A stretch of 64,000 nt of DNA, from contig CP093061.1 in the NCBI GenBank assembly GCA_029027265.1, positions 1,426,001-1,490,000 on the forward strand, written 5' to 3'. Origin of the DNA: Sulfurospirillum_A sp029027265. GTDB taxonomy: Bacteria > Campylobacterota > Campylobacteria > Campylobacterales > Sulfurospirillaceae. Both the position numbers and the translations under genes were made by a program. This document shows, in pieces, positions 1 through 8,836 of this stretch (position 1 is its first letter; every line of letters starts with the position of its first letter). The notes beneath the pieces are model-generated. The model was given only the letters and a program-made list of their open reading frames with translations. It had not been told where the DNA came from and did no database searches.

Positions 1-37
1 ATAATCACAAAAATTTTAAACGTGAAGGAAAAATGTA

Positions 38-712
38 ATGGGTGATATATTTACATTTATAGGACTTATTAATAATAATCACGAGTTCCTAATTGGTGCT
101 CATATTGTATTGGTAGGTATTATAGTTTTGGTTCTTGCAAAGTTAGCTACTAAATCTATGCAGTTGGTTCCAAGTGGTGTACAAAATATAATGGAAGCTT
201 ACGTAGAGGGTGTTATCTCTATAGGTAAAGATGTTATTGGTGCTGAGTTAGCAAGAAAGTATTTACCTTTAATTGCAACAATTGGACTTTTGGTTTTAGT
301 TGGTAATCTTATTGGGATTATTCCAGGATTTGAATCTCCAACAAGTAACGTTAATATGACTTTAGTTTTAGCATTAGTAGTTTTTATATACTATAATTAT
401 GAAGGCATACGAGTAAATGGTTTTATTAAGTACTTTGGTCACTTCATGGGACCTATGAAAATATTAGCTCCATTGATGTTTCCTATTGAAATAGTTTCTC
501 ATCTTTCAAGAGTTGTTTCTTTGTCTTTTCGTCTTTTTGGAAATATAAAAGGTGATGATATGTTCTTAATGGTTATTTTAATGCTTGCTCCTTGGGTAGC
601 ACCTATGGTACCTTTTGGACTTTTAACTTTTATGGCATTTTTACAAGCATTTATTTTTATGATTCTTACTTATGTTTATCTGGCAAGTGCAGTTCAGATA
701 AGCGATCACTAA
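38..712 (+). CDS. atpB: ATP synthase F0 subunit a
   Basis: Integral membrane subunit of the F0 sector; it forms the proton half-channels beside the c-ring of ATP synthase. The 224-residue product has about five hydrophobic segments. The signature SFRLFGN near residues 163-169 carries the essential arginine (Arg165 here) that faces the c-ring carboxylate. The ATG is preceded by GAAGGAA at a normal distance. No other ATP synthase gene is nearby, which fits Campylobacterota, where atpB is commonly separated from the F1 operon. A small membrane-protein gene follows after 9 bases. Length and motifs are complete. Confidence 0.96.
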   Translation: MGDIFTFIGLINNNHEFLIGAHIVLVGIIVLVLAKLATKSMQLVPSGVQNIMEAYVEGVISIGKDVIGAELARKYLPLIATIGLLVLVGNLIGIIPGFESPTSNVNMTLVLALVVFIYYNYEGIRVNGFIKYFGHFMGPMKILAPLMFPIEIVSHLSRVVSLSFRLFGNIKGDDMFLMVILMLAPWVAPMVPFGLLTFMAFLQAFIFMILTYVYLASAVQISDH

Positions 713-721
713 GCTTCTGTT

Positions 722-991
722 TTGAAAAAACGTAGTATTTACGAACGACTAATAAGTTTACTTCAAGGTGCCTCATGGGCCCTTGTTGTCGTAGGTGCTA
801 CAGTTTCCTTTTCAATTTTTTATCCTTTTGGTTTTTTTACTGCTTTGATTGGTGCTTTTTTAGGAAGTTTGGGTGGACTATTTTTTGTGATTCTTTTTGA
901 AATAGCTCATCAGCAGAGTGAAAAACTTGAAGAGATAAAAAAACAAACTAAACTTTTAGAAAAAATAGATGAAAAGCTATCTAATAACTGA
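722..991 (+). CDS. small membrane protein with C-terminal coiled coil
   Basis: I do not recognise a named family. The 89-residue protein has two hydrophobic segments (about residues 15-35 and 37-60) joined by a short Gly-rich turn, then a Lys/Glu-rich tail (about 65-87) with heptad-like leucines that suggests a cytoplasmic coiled coil. The only usable start is TTG, 9 bases after the atpB stop; no strong Shine-Dalgarno is seen, so translation may be coupled to atpB. Its 3' end overlaps the next gene by 23 bases. That arrangement supports it being a real, co-transcribed gene rather than noise. A role near ATP synthase is only a guess from position. Confidence 0.7.
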   Translation: MKKRSIYERLISLLQGASWALVVVGATVSFSIFYPFGFFTALIGAFLGSLGGLFFVILFEIAHQQSEKLEEIKKQTKLLEKIDEKLSNN

Positions 992-1514
992 CCCATTTTT
1001 TTACTCTTCAGACCCAAAAAACTTTTCAAAAAAACTTTTACATGTAATAAAGACAAAAGCTCCAAATTTTGTCTGTATCCGTGATAAACAAACAGATAAT
1101 TACAGAGATATAGCATTAATTATTAAAAAAAATATACATCATCCAAAAATACTTTTACATACTGATTACAGACTTGCACATAAGTTAGATTTTTATGGAG
1201 TTCACCTTCCTTCAACACATTTTTCTGATATAAAAAAAGCAAAAGATTTGGGTTTACATGTAGTGGTCTCAACTCATACTTTAGAAGAGGCGTTACATGT
1301 AGAGAAACTTGGGAGCGATTTCATTACTTTTAGTCCAATTTTTCAGACTCCAAATAAGGGAACTCCCAAGGGTTTAGAGAAGTTAAAAGAAATAAATGCT
1401 AAAATAGATATAGATTGTTTCGCTCTTGGCGGAATTGTAGATGAGAGCCAAATTCAAGCTTGTAAAAAAACAGGTGTTTATGGGTTTGCCTCTATTCGAC
1501 ATTTTATAAAATAA
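969..1514 (+). CDS. ThiE/TenI-family protein (thiamine phosphate synthase-like)
   Basis: A 181-residue TIM-barrel protein of the thiamine-phosphate synthase/TenI group. Visible family features are the N-terminal LITD, a central HLPS segment (ThiE usually has HLGQ/HVGQ at the phosphate-contacting loop), the SPIF-T-NKGTP-G motif near residues 118-131, and a C-terminal FALGGI loop. Canonical ThiE is about 205-220 residues with a longer N-terminal part, so this is a short variant; true thiamine phosphate synthase activity is uncertain. It overlaps the preceding small membrane gene by 23 bases and is followed 11 bases later by gatB. The gene contains three TACATGTA palindromes, two of them encoding Leu-His-Val. 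Confidence 0.75.
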   Translation: MKSYLITDPFFYSSDPKNFSKKLLHVIKTKAPNFVCIRDKQTDNYRDIALIIKKNIHHPKILLHTDYRLAHKLDFYGVHLPSTHFSDIKKAKDLGLHVVVSTHTLEEALHVEKLGSDFITFSPIFQTPNKGTPKGLEKLKEINAKIDIDCFALGGIVDESQIQACKKTGVYGFASIRHFIK

Positions 1515-1525
1515 GGTAAATTAAT

Positions 1526-2953
1526 ATGAAATTTGAAGTTGTCATAGGATTAGAAGTACATACACAACTTAACACTAAAACAAAAATATTTTGTTCGTGC
1601 CCAACAAGCTTTGGAGATGCTCCAAACACAAATGTATGTCCAGTATGTTTAGCCCTTCCTGGAGCTTTACCAGTTTTAAACGTTGAGACTGTTAAAAAGT
1701 CTATAGCTTTTGGAACAGCTATTGGTGCAACTGTACATAAAAAATCAATTTTTAATAGAAAAAACTATTTTTACCCAGATCTTCCAAAAGGTTATCAGAT
1801 AAGCCAGTTTGAAATTCCTATTGTTGAAGGTGGTTCAATTGTTATAGATTTTGAAGATGGCACACAAAAAACTATTGGTGTTACTCGTGCTCATCTTGAA
1901 GAAGATGCTGGAAAAAACACTCACTATGGAACTGAAAGTCATGTTGATTTGAACCGTGCAGGAACACCTTTGCTTGAAATAGTAAGTGAACCAGATATGA
2001 GAAGTGCTGATGAAGTGATAAGATACCTCAAAAAAGTTCATGCTATTTTAAGATACTTAGACATCAGTGATGCAAATATGCAAGAAGGAAGTTTTAGATG
2101 TGATGTTAACATCTCTATTCGTCCTTTTGGCGAAGACAAACTTTATACTAGAGCAGAGATAAAAAACTTAAACTCATTTAAGTTCATCCAAAAAGCTATT
2201 GAGTATGAGGTAGCTAGACAGATAGAAGCTTGGGAAGATGGTGTTTATGAAACAGAAGTAGTTCAAGAGACTCGTCTTTATGATGCAGATAAAGATGAAA
2301 CAAGAAGCATGAGGGGAAAAGAAGATAGTGCAGAGTACAGATACTTTCCAGATCCTGACCTGCTTCCTGTAATAATACCAGACGAGATGATGGAAAAGTA
2401 CAAGAAAATACCAGAACTTCCAGATGCAAAGAAAAAAAGATTTGTAAAAGAGTATGGCATTAAAGAGTATGATGCGGCTGTTATCACTGCAGAAGTTGAG
2501 ATGGCTCATTTTTATGAAGTCATGATAAAAGAGGGTGCTGGAGTTAAAAAGAGTGTTACTTGGCTTACGGTTGAGCTTCTTGCTCGTTTGAGTGGTGGTA
2601 TTACAGTTGTAACTTCACCGGTCAATGCTGTTAAACTTGGAACTTTAGTAAAGCGAATTGAAGATGGAACTATTAGTGGAAAAGCTGCTAAAGATGTTCT
2701 TGATTACATGATGGACAATGAGACTGAAGTAGATGAAGTTATAGAACAACTTGGACTTAAACAAGTGAGTGATGATGGAGCTATTTTAGAAATCATAGAT
2801 GTGATTATAGCAGCTAATTGTGATAAGGTAGAGCAGTATAGAGCCGGGAAAGAAAAACTACTTGGCTTTTTTGTAGGGCAAACTATGAAAGCTAGCAAAG
2901 GCACTGCAAATCCAGTAAAAGTAAATGAGTTATTAAAACAGAGATTGAGTTAA
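1526..2953 (+). CDS. gatB: Aspartyl/glutamyl-tRNA(Asn/Gln) amidotransferase subunit B
   Basis: Kinase/tRNA-binding subunit of the GatCAB transamidosome, which converts Glu-tRNA(Gln) and Asp-tRNA(Asn) to the amidated forms in the cytoplasm. The 475-residue product starts with the family signature GLEVHTQL, has the structural cysteines Cys23, Cys25, Cys38 and Cys41, and the NRKNYFYPDLPKGYQISQ block near residues 80-97. It ends in a YqeY-like helical tail. Length is normal. The ATG follows AAGGT with a good spacing. It is co-directional with thiE-like and gpsA with short gaps, so probably one transcript. Confidence 0.97.
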   Translation: MKFEVVIGLEVHTQLNTKTKIFCSCPTSFGDAPNTNVCPVCLALPGALPVLNVETVKKSIAFGTAIGATVHKKSIFNRKNYFYPDLPKGYQISQFEIPIVEGGSIVIDFEDGTQKTIGVTRAHLEEDAGKNTHYGTESHVDLNRAGTPLLEIVSEPDMRSADEVIRYLKKVHAILRYLDISDANMQEGSFRCDVNISIRPFGEDKLYTRAEIKNLNSFKFIQKAIEYEVARQIEAWEDGVYETEVVQETRLYDADKDETRSMRGKEDSAEYRYFPDPDLLPVIIPDEMMEKYKKIPELPDAKKKRFVKEYGIKEYDAAVITAEVEMAHFYEVMIKEGAGVKKSVTWLTVELLARLSGGITVVTSPVNAVKLGTLVKRIEDGTISGKAAKDVLDYMMDNETEVDEVIEQLGLKQVSDDGAILEIIDVIIAANCDKVEQYRAGKEKLLGFFVGQTMKASKGTANPVKVNELLKQRLS

Positions 2954-2975
2954 TAAAAGAGATTTAGGAAAAGAT

Positions 2976-3857
2976 ATGATTGCAGTGATTGGTGCGGGAA
3001 AATGGGGACAAGCTATACACTTTGCTATCTCAGAAAACTTTACATGTAAGATAACTTCACGAACAAAAAAAGATATAAAAAATTTTGTTTCTCTTGAAAA
3101 AGCATTGGAGTGTGAATACCTAGTTATTGCACTTCCTGTACAGATAGTGAGAGCTTGGTTAAAAGAAAATTTTGTGTATAAAAATCAAAAAGTTTTAGTT
3201 GCAGCCAAAGGGATAGAAAAAGGGAGGGGTGCTTTTTTAAATGATATTTACAAAGAGTATATTCCCCAAGAAAATTTATCTTTTCTCTCTGGACCATCTT
3301 TTGCAGCAGAGGTTATAAAATCTCTTCCAACTTGTGTAGTTATCAACTCAATAAATAAAAATCTTGCAGACAAATTTGCATCTTTTTTCCCAGAGTTTAT
3401 AAAAACATATACTTCTAATGATGTTATAGGTGCTGAGATTTGTGGAGCATATAAAAATGTATTAGCGATTGCAAGTGGTATTTGTGATGGTTTAGAGCTT
3501 GGAAATAATGCAAGAGCGAGTTTGATTTCACGTGGCTTAATTGAAATGAGACGCTTTGGAAAGTTTTTTGGAGCTGAGGATGAGACATTTTTAGGACTTA
3601 GTGGAGCAGGAGACCTCTTTTTAACAGCCTCAAGTGTTCTTTCACGTAATTATAGAGTTGGATTTGCTTTAGCTAAAGGTAAAAGTTTGGATGAAATTCT
3701 ACTAGAGCTTGGTGAAGTAGCTGAGGGAGTTTTTACAACAGATGCTATTTTAGAACTTTCAAAAAAACATGAAATTTATACTCCCATAGTTAGTCAAGTT
3801 GCACTTGTGCTAAAAGGAAAATCACCAAAATCTAGTCTTAAAGATTTGTTAGCATGA
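2976..3857 (+). CDS. gpsA: NAD(P)+-dependent glycerol-3-phosphate dehydrogenase
   Basis: Reduces dihydroxyacetone phosphate to sn-glycerol-3-phosphate, the backbone precursor of phospholipids. The 293-residue protein begins with a Rossmann fold (GAGKWGQAI, residues 5-13), has the SGPSFAAEV motif near residue 109, and the catalytic-lysine motif GAYKNVLAIASG in the middle. The C-terminal helical domain contains FLGLSGAGDL. It is slightly shorter than enterobacterial GpsA (about 330), as usual for this phylum. The stop overlaps the start of nagZ by 4 bases (ATGA arrangement), indicating translational coupling. Confidence 0.96.
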   Translation: MIAVIGAGKWGQAIHFAISENFTCKITSRTKKDIKNFVSLEKALECEYLVIALPVQIVRAWLKENFVYKNQKVLVAAKGIEKGRGAFLNDIYKEYIPQENLSFLSGPSFAAEVIKSLPTCVVINSINKNLADKFASFFPEFIKTYTSNDVIGAEICGAYKNVLAIASGICDGLELGNNARASLISRGLIEMRRFGKFFGAEDETFLGLSGAGDLFLTASSVLSRNYRVGFALAKGKSLDEILLELGEVAEGVFTTDAILELSKKHEIYTPIVSQVALVLKGKSPKSSLKDLLA

Positions 3858-4924
3858 TAAAATTACTTTTGATTTTATCTTTAATATTCACTTTTTCATT
3901 TGCAAAATCACCATCTTTAGAAGAGATGATAGGGCAGATGATTATGGTGGGAGTTGGAGGAAGCAAACCGAATGATAAATGGGTAAAGCAGTTAGGCTTT
4001 GACATTAAAAAAGGTAGAGTTGGTGGTGTTATTTTATTTGGTAAGAATATAGAAAATCCAAAAAAACTTAAAAAACTAACTACTTTTCTATCGTCTGTGA
4101 AAACAAAACAACAACTTTTTATTGCCATTGACCAAGAGGGTGGTACAGTTCAAAGACTTAATGAGAAAAAAGGTTTTAACTCATATCTATCAGCTTTTGA
4201 AATCTCTAGAAATAAGACGCTTATTGAGAGTTATGAAATATATAAAAAAATGGCAGATGAGTTAAAAGAGTATGGTTTTAACATAAACTTTGCCCCTGTA
4301 GTTGATCTTGATATTAATCCAAATTCACCTGCAATTGGTAAGAAAAAAAGAAGCTATTCAGTTGGAGAAGAAATTGTTATAGCTTATAGTAGTGAGTTTT
4401 TAAAAGCTCAAAAAGATGCTGGTATCATAAGTGTTCTTAAACATTTTCCTGGTCATGGAAGTGCTTTAGCTGATTCGCATAAACGCATAACAGATGTAAG
4501 TGAAACATGGCAGTATAAAGAGTTAAAGCCTTATTATTATTTTATAAAGTATGAAAAAGCAGATGCTATTATGGTAGGGCATATAAATTTACAAATATTT
4601 GATGAAATATATCCCGCTTCTTTGTCAAAAAACATAATAAAAGGGCTTTTAAGAGAGCAGTTAAAATTTGAGGGCGTAGTTTTTAGTGATGACATGCAGA
4701 TGAGAGCTATTAGTGACATATATGGTTTTAAACAGAGTGTGATTTTGGCTATTAATGCGGGTGTTGATGTACTAGTATATTCAAGTTATTTTACAAAAAG
4801 ATCAAGTGTGCTTAAAGAGGTTAGAAAAATCATAATCGAAGCTGTAGAGAATGGAAAAATCAAAATTGAAGAAATTGAGGATTCGTATAAAAGGATAATA
4901 AGGTTAAAAAATGATATTAATTAA
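3854..4924 (+). CDS. nagZ: Beta-N-acetylhexosaminidase, GH3 family
   Basis: Glycoside hydrolase family 3 enzyme that removes N-acetylglucosamine from peptidoglycan turnover products. The 356-residue protein has an N-terminal hydrophobic stretch resembling a signal peptide (residues 1-17, ending FAKS), so it may be exported, unlike cytosolic E. coli NagZ. Key motifs are AIDQEGGTVQRL, the catalytic-loop motif KHFPGHGSALADSH, and the nucleophile motif FSDDMQM. It overlaps gpsA by 4 bases and the following pyrC-like gene by 14 bases. All catalytic motifs look intact. Confidence 0.92.
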   Translation: MIKLLLILSLIFTFSFAKSPSLEEMIGQMIMVGVGGSKPNDKWVKQLGFDIKKGRVGGVILFGKNIENPKKLKKLTTFLSSVKTKQQLFIAIDQEGGTVQRLNEKKGFNSYLSAFEISRNKTLIESYEIYKKMADELKEYGFNINFAPVVDLDINPNSPAIGKKKRSYSVGEEIVIAYSSEFLKAQKDAGIISVLKHFPGHGSALADSHKRITDVSETWQYKELKPYYYFIKYEKADAIMVGHINLQIFDEIYPASLSKNIIKGLLREQLKFEGVVFSDDMQMRAISDIYGFKQSVILAINAGVDVLVYSSYFTKRSSVLKEVRKIIIEAVENGKIKIEEIEDSYKRIIRLKNDIN

Positions 4925-6131
4925 AAACGCAAAATTAAGTAGTTTAGAGATAAAAGATGTTTTGATAAAAAATGGTAAAATCGAAGAGATAAGCACAAGC
5001 ATAAATATAAGTGAAAATTTAAGAATAATAGATGCAAAAGAGAGCTTTTTACTACCAGGACTAGTTGATTTGAATGTAAGATTGGCAAACTCTACGCTAA
5101 ACAAAAATTCACTTAAAAAACTAACAAAAACAGCACTAAAAGGGGGAGTTACTACAAGCCTAATTATGCCTGATTTTACTCCAAGATTAGATAACTCAAC
5201 TTTATTAGAACACTTTAAAATAAAAGCACAAAATGAAGAGTGTGATCTACATGTAGCAGCTCCACTAGCAAATGAAGAAGATAGGCTTAATAATATTGCA
5301 ACATTTTTAAACAATGGAGCAACAGCAATTTGGACAACATCATCATGTAATGCAAACATTTTAAAACGTGGTTTTCAGTACGCTAGAATGAAACAGGCTC
5401 CAATTTTTTGTAGATGTTATGATGAAAACTTAGATGATAATGGAGTAATGAATGAGGGTGAACTCTCTTTTAAATTAGGTCTTCCTGGTATTTCAAAAGT
5501 TTCAGAAAACTCTGAAGTGGCAAAGATAGCAGAACTTTCGCTCATAAACAATACAAAAATTATATTTCAATCACTCTCTACAAAACGTTCTATTAACATA
5601 ATAAGAGATATTAAAAAGAGAAATAAAAATATATTTAGTGAACTTTCAATTCATCACCTTTGTAAAACTGAAGATGCTTGTGATGGATTTAATACTTACG
5701 CTAAAATTTTACCACCTTTAAGAGACGAGAGTGAGAGAATGGCAATGATGAGTGAACTAGCACTAGGAAATGTTGACATGCTTACAAGTGCTCATTCTCC
5801 AAAATCCATAAGTTATAAAGACGTTGCTTTTGAAGATGCTGAGTTTGGAATAGGCTCAATAGAGGAGTATCTGTCTTTATGTTACACACATCTTGTTAAG
5901 AGTGAAATTATAGATATGCAAAGGTTGACAGAGTTATGTTCTTTAAACCCAGCACTTATAATAGAACAAGTTGATATAGGCAAAATAGAAGTTGGTTACA
6001 AAGCTGACATGGTTATATTTGATGAAAAAGTATCTAAAAATATTGAAGATAAGACATCTTTATATATGGGTGATACTCTTTATGGTGAAGTGAAATACGT
6101 GTTTAAAAATGGTGCAGTAGTTGAATCGTAA
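4911..6131 (+). CDS. Dihydroorotase homologue lacking metal ligands (PyrC'-like)
   Basis: Amidohydrolase-fold protein of 406 residues related to type I dihydroorotase of pyrimidine synthesis. The overall architecture is present: N-terminal beta-sandwich, GLVDLNVRL near residues 49-57, GGVTTSLIMPD, and a C-terminal VGYKADMVIFD segment. However, the canonical metal-binding DxHxH motif reads D-L-N-V-R, and the catalytic Asp of the usual DHAPH motif is replaced in TSAHSPKS. One downstream His (SIHHL) remains. By analogy with known inactive PyrC' proteins it may be a structural partner of aspartate carbamoyltransferase rather than an enzyme; a separate active PyrC would be expected elsewhere. The start ATG overlaps the end of nagZ. 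Confidence 0.85.
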   Translation: MILIKNAKLSSLEIKDVLIKNGKIEEISTSINISENLRIIDAKESFLLPGLVDLNVRLANSTLNKNSLKKLTKTALKGGVTTSLIMPDFTPRLDNSTLLEHFKIKAQNEECDLHVAAPLANEEDRLNNIATFLNNGATAIWTTSSCNANILKRGFQYARMKQAPIFCRCYDENLDDNGVMNEGELSFKLGLPGISKVSENSEVAKIAELSLINNTKIIFQSLSTKRSINIIRDIKKRNKNIFSELSIHHLCKTEDACDGFNTYAKILPPLRDESERMAMMSELALGNVDMLTSAHSPKSISYKDVAFEDAEFGIGSIEEYLSLCYTHLVKSEIIDMQRLTELCSLNPALIIEQVDIGKIEVGYKADMVIFDEKVSKNIEDKTSLYMGDTLYGEVKYVFKNGAVVES

Positions 6132-6132
6132 G

Positions 6133-6900
6133 ATGAGCGTGGCAGGAGCATTTTACCCTGATAAATCTGATGAAATACTTTCTTCATTTAAATATTTTAA
6201 TGATATTATTTCAAAACAGTTTATAAATAGTCTATATATTAAAGATGTAAAAGCTCTTATAGTTCCACATGCTGGTTATGTTTACAGCGGATTTAGTGCA
6301 AATCTAGCTTACCGTAATGTGCAATATGCTCCTAAAAGAGTTGTAGTTATTGGTCCAAGTCATAGAGTGGTTTTTAGTGGTGTTAGTATGAGAGAGTATG
6401 ACTCTTATGAAACACCTCTTGGGGACATAAAAGCAGATAAAGAGTATATGAAATATTTAAAATCAAAGTTTATATTTGTTTCACTTGATCATGTTGAGCA
6501 TAGTACAGAAGTACAGTTTCCTTTTGTGAAACACTATTTTCCTAAAGCAACTCTACTTGAGCTTGTTTATGGACAAAATACAAATTTAGAGGGAATTATT
6601 GAAGAAGTGTTAAAAGCTGAAGATACTCTTCTTTTAATAAGTACTGATTTGAGTCATTTTTACAATCAAAAAAAAGCAAATGAGTTAGATAACAAGTGTA
6701 TTAAAGGTATTGAAACCTTAGACGTAGAGTTACTAGAACGTGGTGAAGCATGTGGTATGCAAGGGGTGATTTCTCTTATACATGTAAACAAAAAATTGGG
6801 TCTACATGCAAAGAGTGTAGATTATAGAACAAGTGGCGATATAACTGGTGACATGGATAGTGTTGTTGGTTACTATAGTGCTATAATAGGAATAAAATGA
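6133..6900 (+). CDS. AmmeMemoRadiSam system protein B (Memo-like)
   Basis: Member of the Memo family (fold related to extradiol dioxygenases), the B component of the AMMECR1/Memo/radical-SAM trio; its reaction is not established. I choose the ATG at 6133 because translation then begins MSVAGAFYP, matching the family N-terminus VAGxFYP; a TTG at 6121 would overlap the upstream gene. Conserved blocks are PHAGYVYSG, VVIGPSHR, LDHVEHSTEVQFPF, STDLSHF and GQNTN. No AMMECR1-domain or radical-SAM gene is adjacent. The stop overlaps the next ATG by 4 bases. Product is about 255 residues. Confidence 0.9.
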   Translation: MSVAGAFYPDKSDEILSSFKYFNDIISKQFINSLYIKDVKALIVPHAGYVYSGFSANLAYRNVQYAPKRVVVIGPSHRVVFSGVSMREYDSYETPLGDIKADKEYMKYLKSKFIFVSLDHVEHSTEVQFPFVKHYFPKATLLELVYGQNTNLEGIIEEVLKAEDTLLLISTDLSHFYNQKKANELDNKCIKGIETLDVELLERGEACGMQGVISLIHVNKKLGLHAKSVDYRTSGDITGDMDSVVGYYSAIIGIK

Positions 6901-8471
6901 AAAAAACAATCTCTTCAACTTTAGTAATTATTTTAACAGCGATATTTATAGTTGCTTTTGACAATGAAGCTTTTTATATAAAAGTATTGGAAATATATCC
7001 AATAAATAGTCAAAATATTTTGTTTTTATTATCATTGATAATAATTTTACTACTTATAATAGTTCTATTTTTTAAACTTATTAATTCAAGATATACTCTA
7101 AAATCTATTTTAATACTGTTTCTCTTAATCTCTTCTTTACTTAATTATTTTATGGTTACTTACAACCTTGTGATTGACCATGAGATGATAAGAAATGCTT
7201 TACAGACTGATATAAATGAATCATTAGATTTACTTACTACAAAAATGGCTTTGTATTTTATATTTTTTGGATTGATACCATCTTTTGTTGTATATAAATT
7301 AGATGTAGAGTATAAAAATTTCAAAAGAGAGATGTTTTCAAAATTAAAGTTTTTAATAATTATATCGATAATTATTATTGCTCTTATTTTTCCTTTAAGC
7401 AAATTTTATACGTCATTTTTGAGAGAAAATAGAGTATTGAGATTTTATATTGTACCGATTGATTTTATCTCTTCAGTTGAAAACTATATAACAAAGACTT
7501 ACTCAGGAAGAATGGAATTTAAAACTATAGGAGATGATGCAAAAGTAGTCTCTACAAGTTCTAAAAAGAAGCTAATTATTATGGTCGTTGGTGAAGCTGT
7601 GAGAAGCGACAGGATGTCACTAAATGGCTATAAAAAGAAGACTAATCCACTACTTGAAAAAGAAGATATTGTAAGTTTTACAAATCTTTACTCCTGTGGA
7701 ACTAGTACAGCGCATAGTGTGCCTTGTATGTTTTCAGTTTATGATAGAGATGAATATAGTTATAACAAGGGTATTTCAACACAGAGTGTTATGGATATTT
7801 TAGCTAAAACTGGAGAGATAGATGTGTCTTGGCGAGATAATAATTCTGACTCTAAGGGAGTTGCTCTTAGAGTAGATTATGAAGATTTTAAAGGCAAAAA
7901 ATGTGATGGTGAGTGCAGAGACATGAGCATGTTAAAAACTATACCAAATCGCATAGAGAAAAACAGAGAAAAAGATATATTTATAGTTCTTCATCAGATG
8001 GGAAATCATGGTCCAGCTTACTATAAACGTTACCCAAAAAAGTTTGAAAAATTTAAGCCGACTTGTAAAACAAATCAGTTAGAAAACTGCACCCAAGAAG
8101 AGATAAGTAATGCTTATGACAATACAGTCCTCTATACGGATTTCTTTTTGAGTAATACTATTGAGTTATTAAAAAGTTATCAAGATGAGTTTGAAGTTGT
8201 TATGTTTTATATGAGTGATCACGGTGAATCTTTAGGGGAGGGTGGTGTATATCTTCATGGTATGCCTTATTTTATAGCTCCTGATGCTCAAAAACATATA
8301 GCATCTTTTGTTTGGTTTGGAGAAGGCGATATAAAAGAAAGAGTTGATTTTGAAGAATTAAGAGATAAAAAAGATAATAGTTTTTCTCAAGATAATCTGT
8401 TTCACTCTATATTAGGGCTTATGGAAGTCCAAACAGAAGTTTATGATGAAAAAAAGGATATTTTCAGATGA
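6897..8471 (+). CDS. eptA: Lipid A phosphoethanolamine transferase, EptA/MCR-type
   Basis: Inner-membrane enzyme that transfers phosphoethanolamine from phosphatidylethanolamine to lipid A at the periplasmic face, releasing diacylglycerol. The 524-residue protein has about five N-terminal transmembrane segments (first 175 residues) and a C-terminal sulfatase-fold domain. Seen motifs: GEAVRSDRMSLNGY (metal-binding Glu), CGTSTAHSVPCMFS (catalytic Thr flanked by two cysteines), HQMGNHGPAYYKRYP, and SDHGESLGEGGVYLHG (metal-binding Asp-His). All six family cysteines appear present. It overlaps both neighbours by 4 bases and forms a cluster with dgkA, a phosphatase and a second EptA paralogue. Confidence 0.9.
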   Translation: MKKTISSTLVIILTAIFIVAFDNEAFYIKVLEIYPINSQNILFLLSLIIILLLIIVLFFKLINSRYTLKSILILFLLISSLLNYFMVTYNLVIDHEMIRNALQTDINESLDLLTTKMALYFIFFGLIPSFVVYKLDVEYKNFKREMFSKLKFLIIISIIIIALIFPLSKFYTSFLRENRVLRFYIVPIDFISSVENYITKTYSGRMEFKTIGDDAKVVSTSSKKKLIIMVVGEAVRSDRMSLNGYKKKTNPLLEKEDIVSFTNLYSCGTSTAHSVPCMFSVYDRDEYSYNKGISTQSVMDILAKTGEIDVSWRDNNSDSKGVALRVDYEDFKGKKCDGECRDMSMLKTIPNRIEKNREKDIFIVLHQMGNHGPAYYKRYPKKFEKFKPTCKTNQLENCTQEEISNAYDNTVLYTDFFLSNTIELLKSYQDEFEVVMFYMSDHGESLGEGGVYLHGMPYFIAPDAQKHIASFVWFGEGDIKERVDFEELRDKKDNSFSQDNLFHSILGLMEVQTEVYDEKKDIFR

Positions 8472-8827
8472 GAAATCAACCACAATATAATTTTATAAAG
8501 AATACTAACTATGCAATAAAAGGACTAAAAGATATTGTTAAACATGAAAGCTCTTTTAAAATTGAGCTTGTTATTTGCCTCTCTTTGATACCTTTTATAC
8601 TCTTTGTAGAGATAACATTAGTAGAAAAACTTCTACTTTTTATGACTATAATGGGGGTTTTGATAGCAGAAACTATCAATAGTGCAATAGAAAGAGTAGT
8701 TGACCTTGTAACGCTTGAACATCATGATATGGCAGGACGAGCTAAAGATGTTGGTAGCAGCATAGTTTTTTTAAGTATAAGTTTGAGTGTCATTGTTTGG
8801 GGTTTTATACTTAGTGGTTTATTGTAG
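8468..8827 (+). CDS. dgkA: Diacylglycerol kinase
   Basis: Small trimeric inner-membrane kinase that phosphorylates diacylglycerol to phosphatidic acid. At 119 residues it is of normal length, with an N-terminal amphipathic helix, three transmembrane segments, and the family signature AETINSAIERVVD in the second membrane/active-site region. It overlaps eptA by 4 bases. EptA-type enzymes generate diacylglycerol as a by-product, so the coupling has an obvious metabolic sense: recycling the lipid into phospholipid synthesis. Confidence 0.95.
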   Translation: MRNQPQYNFIKNTNYAIKGLKDIVKHESSFKIELVICLSLIPFILFVEITLVEKLLLFMTIMGVLIAETINSAIERVVDLVTLEHHDMAGRAKDVGSSIVFLSISLSVIVWGFILSGLL

Positions 8828-8836
8828 GAGAATAAA

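Noticed and set aside
2174..2509. Several antisense frames inside gatB
   Set aside because: They are shadows of a well-conserved gene with low-complexity content and no start signals.
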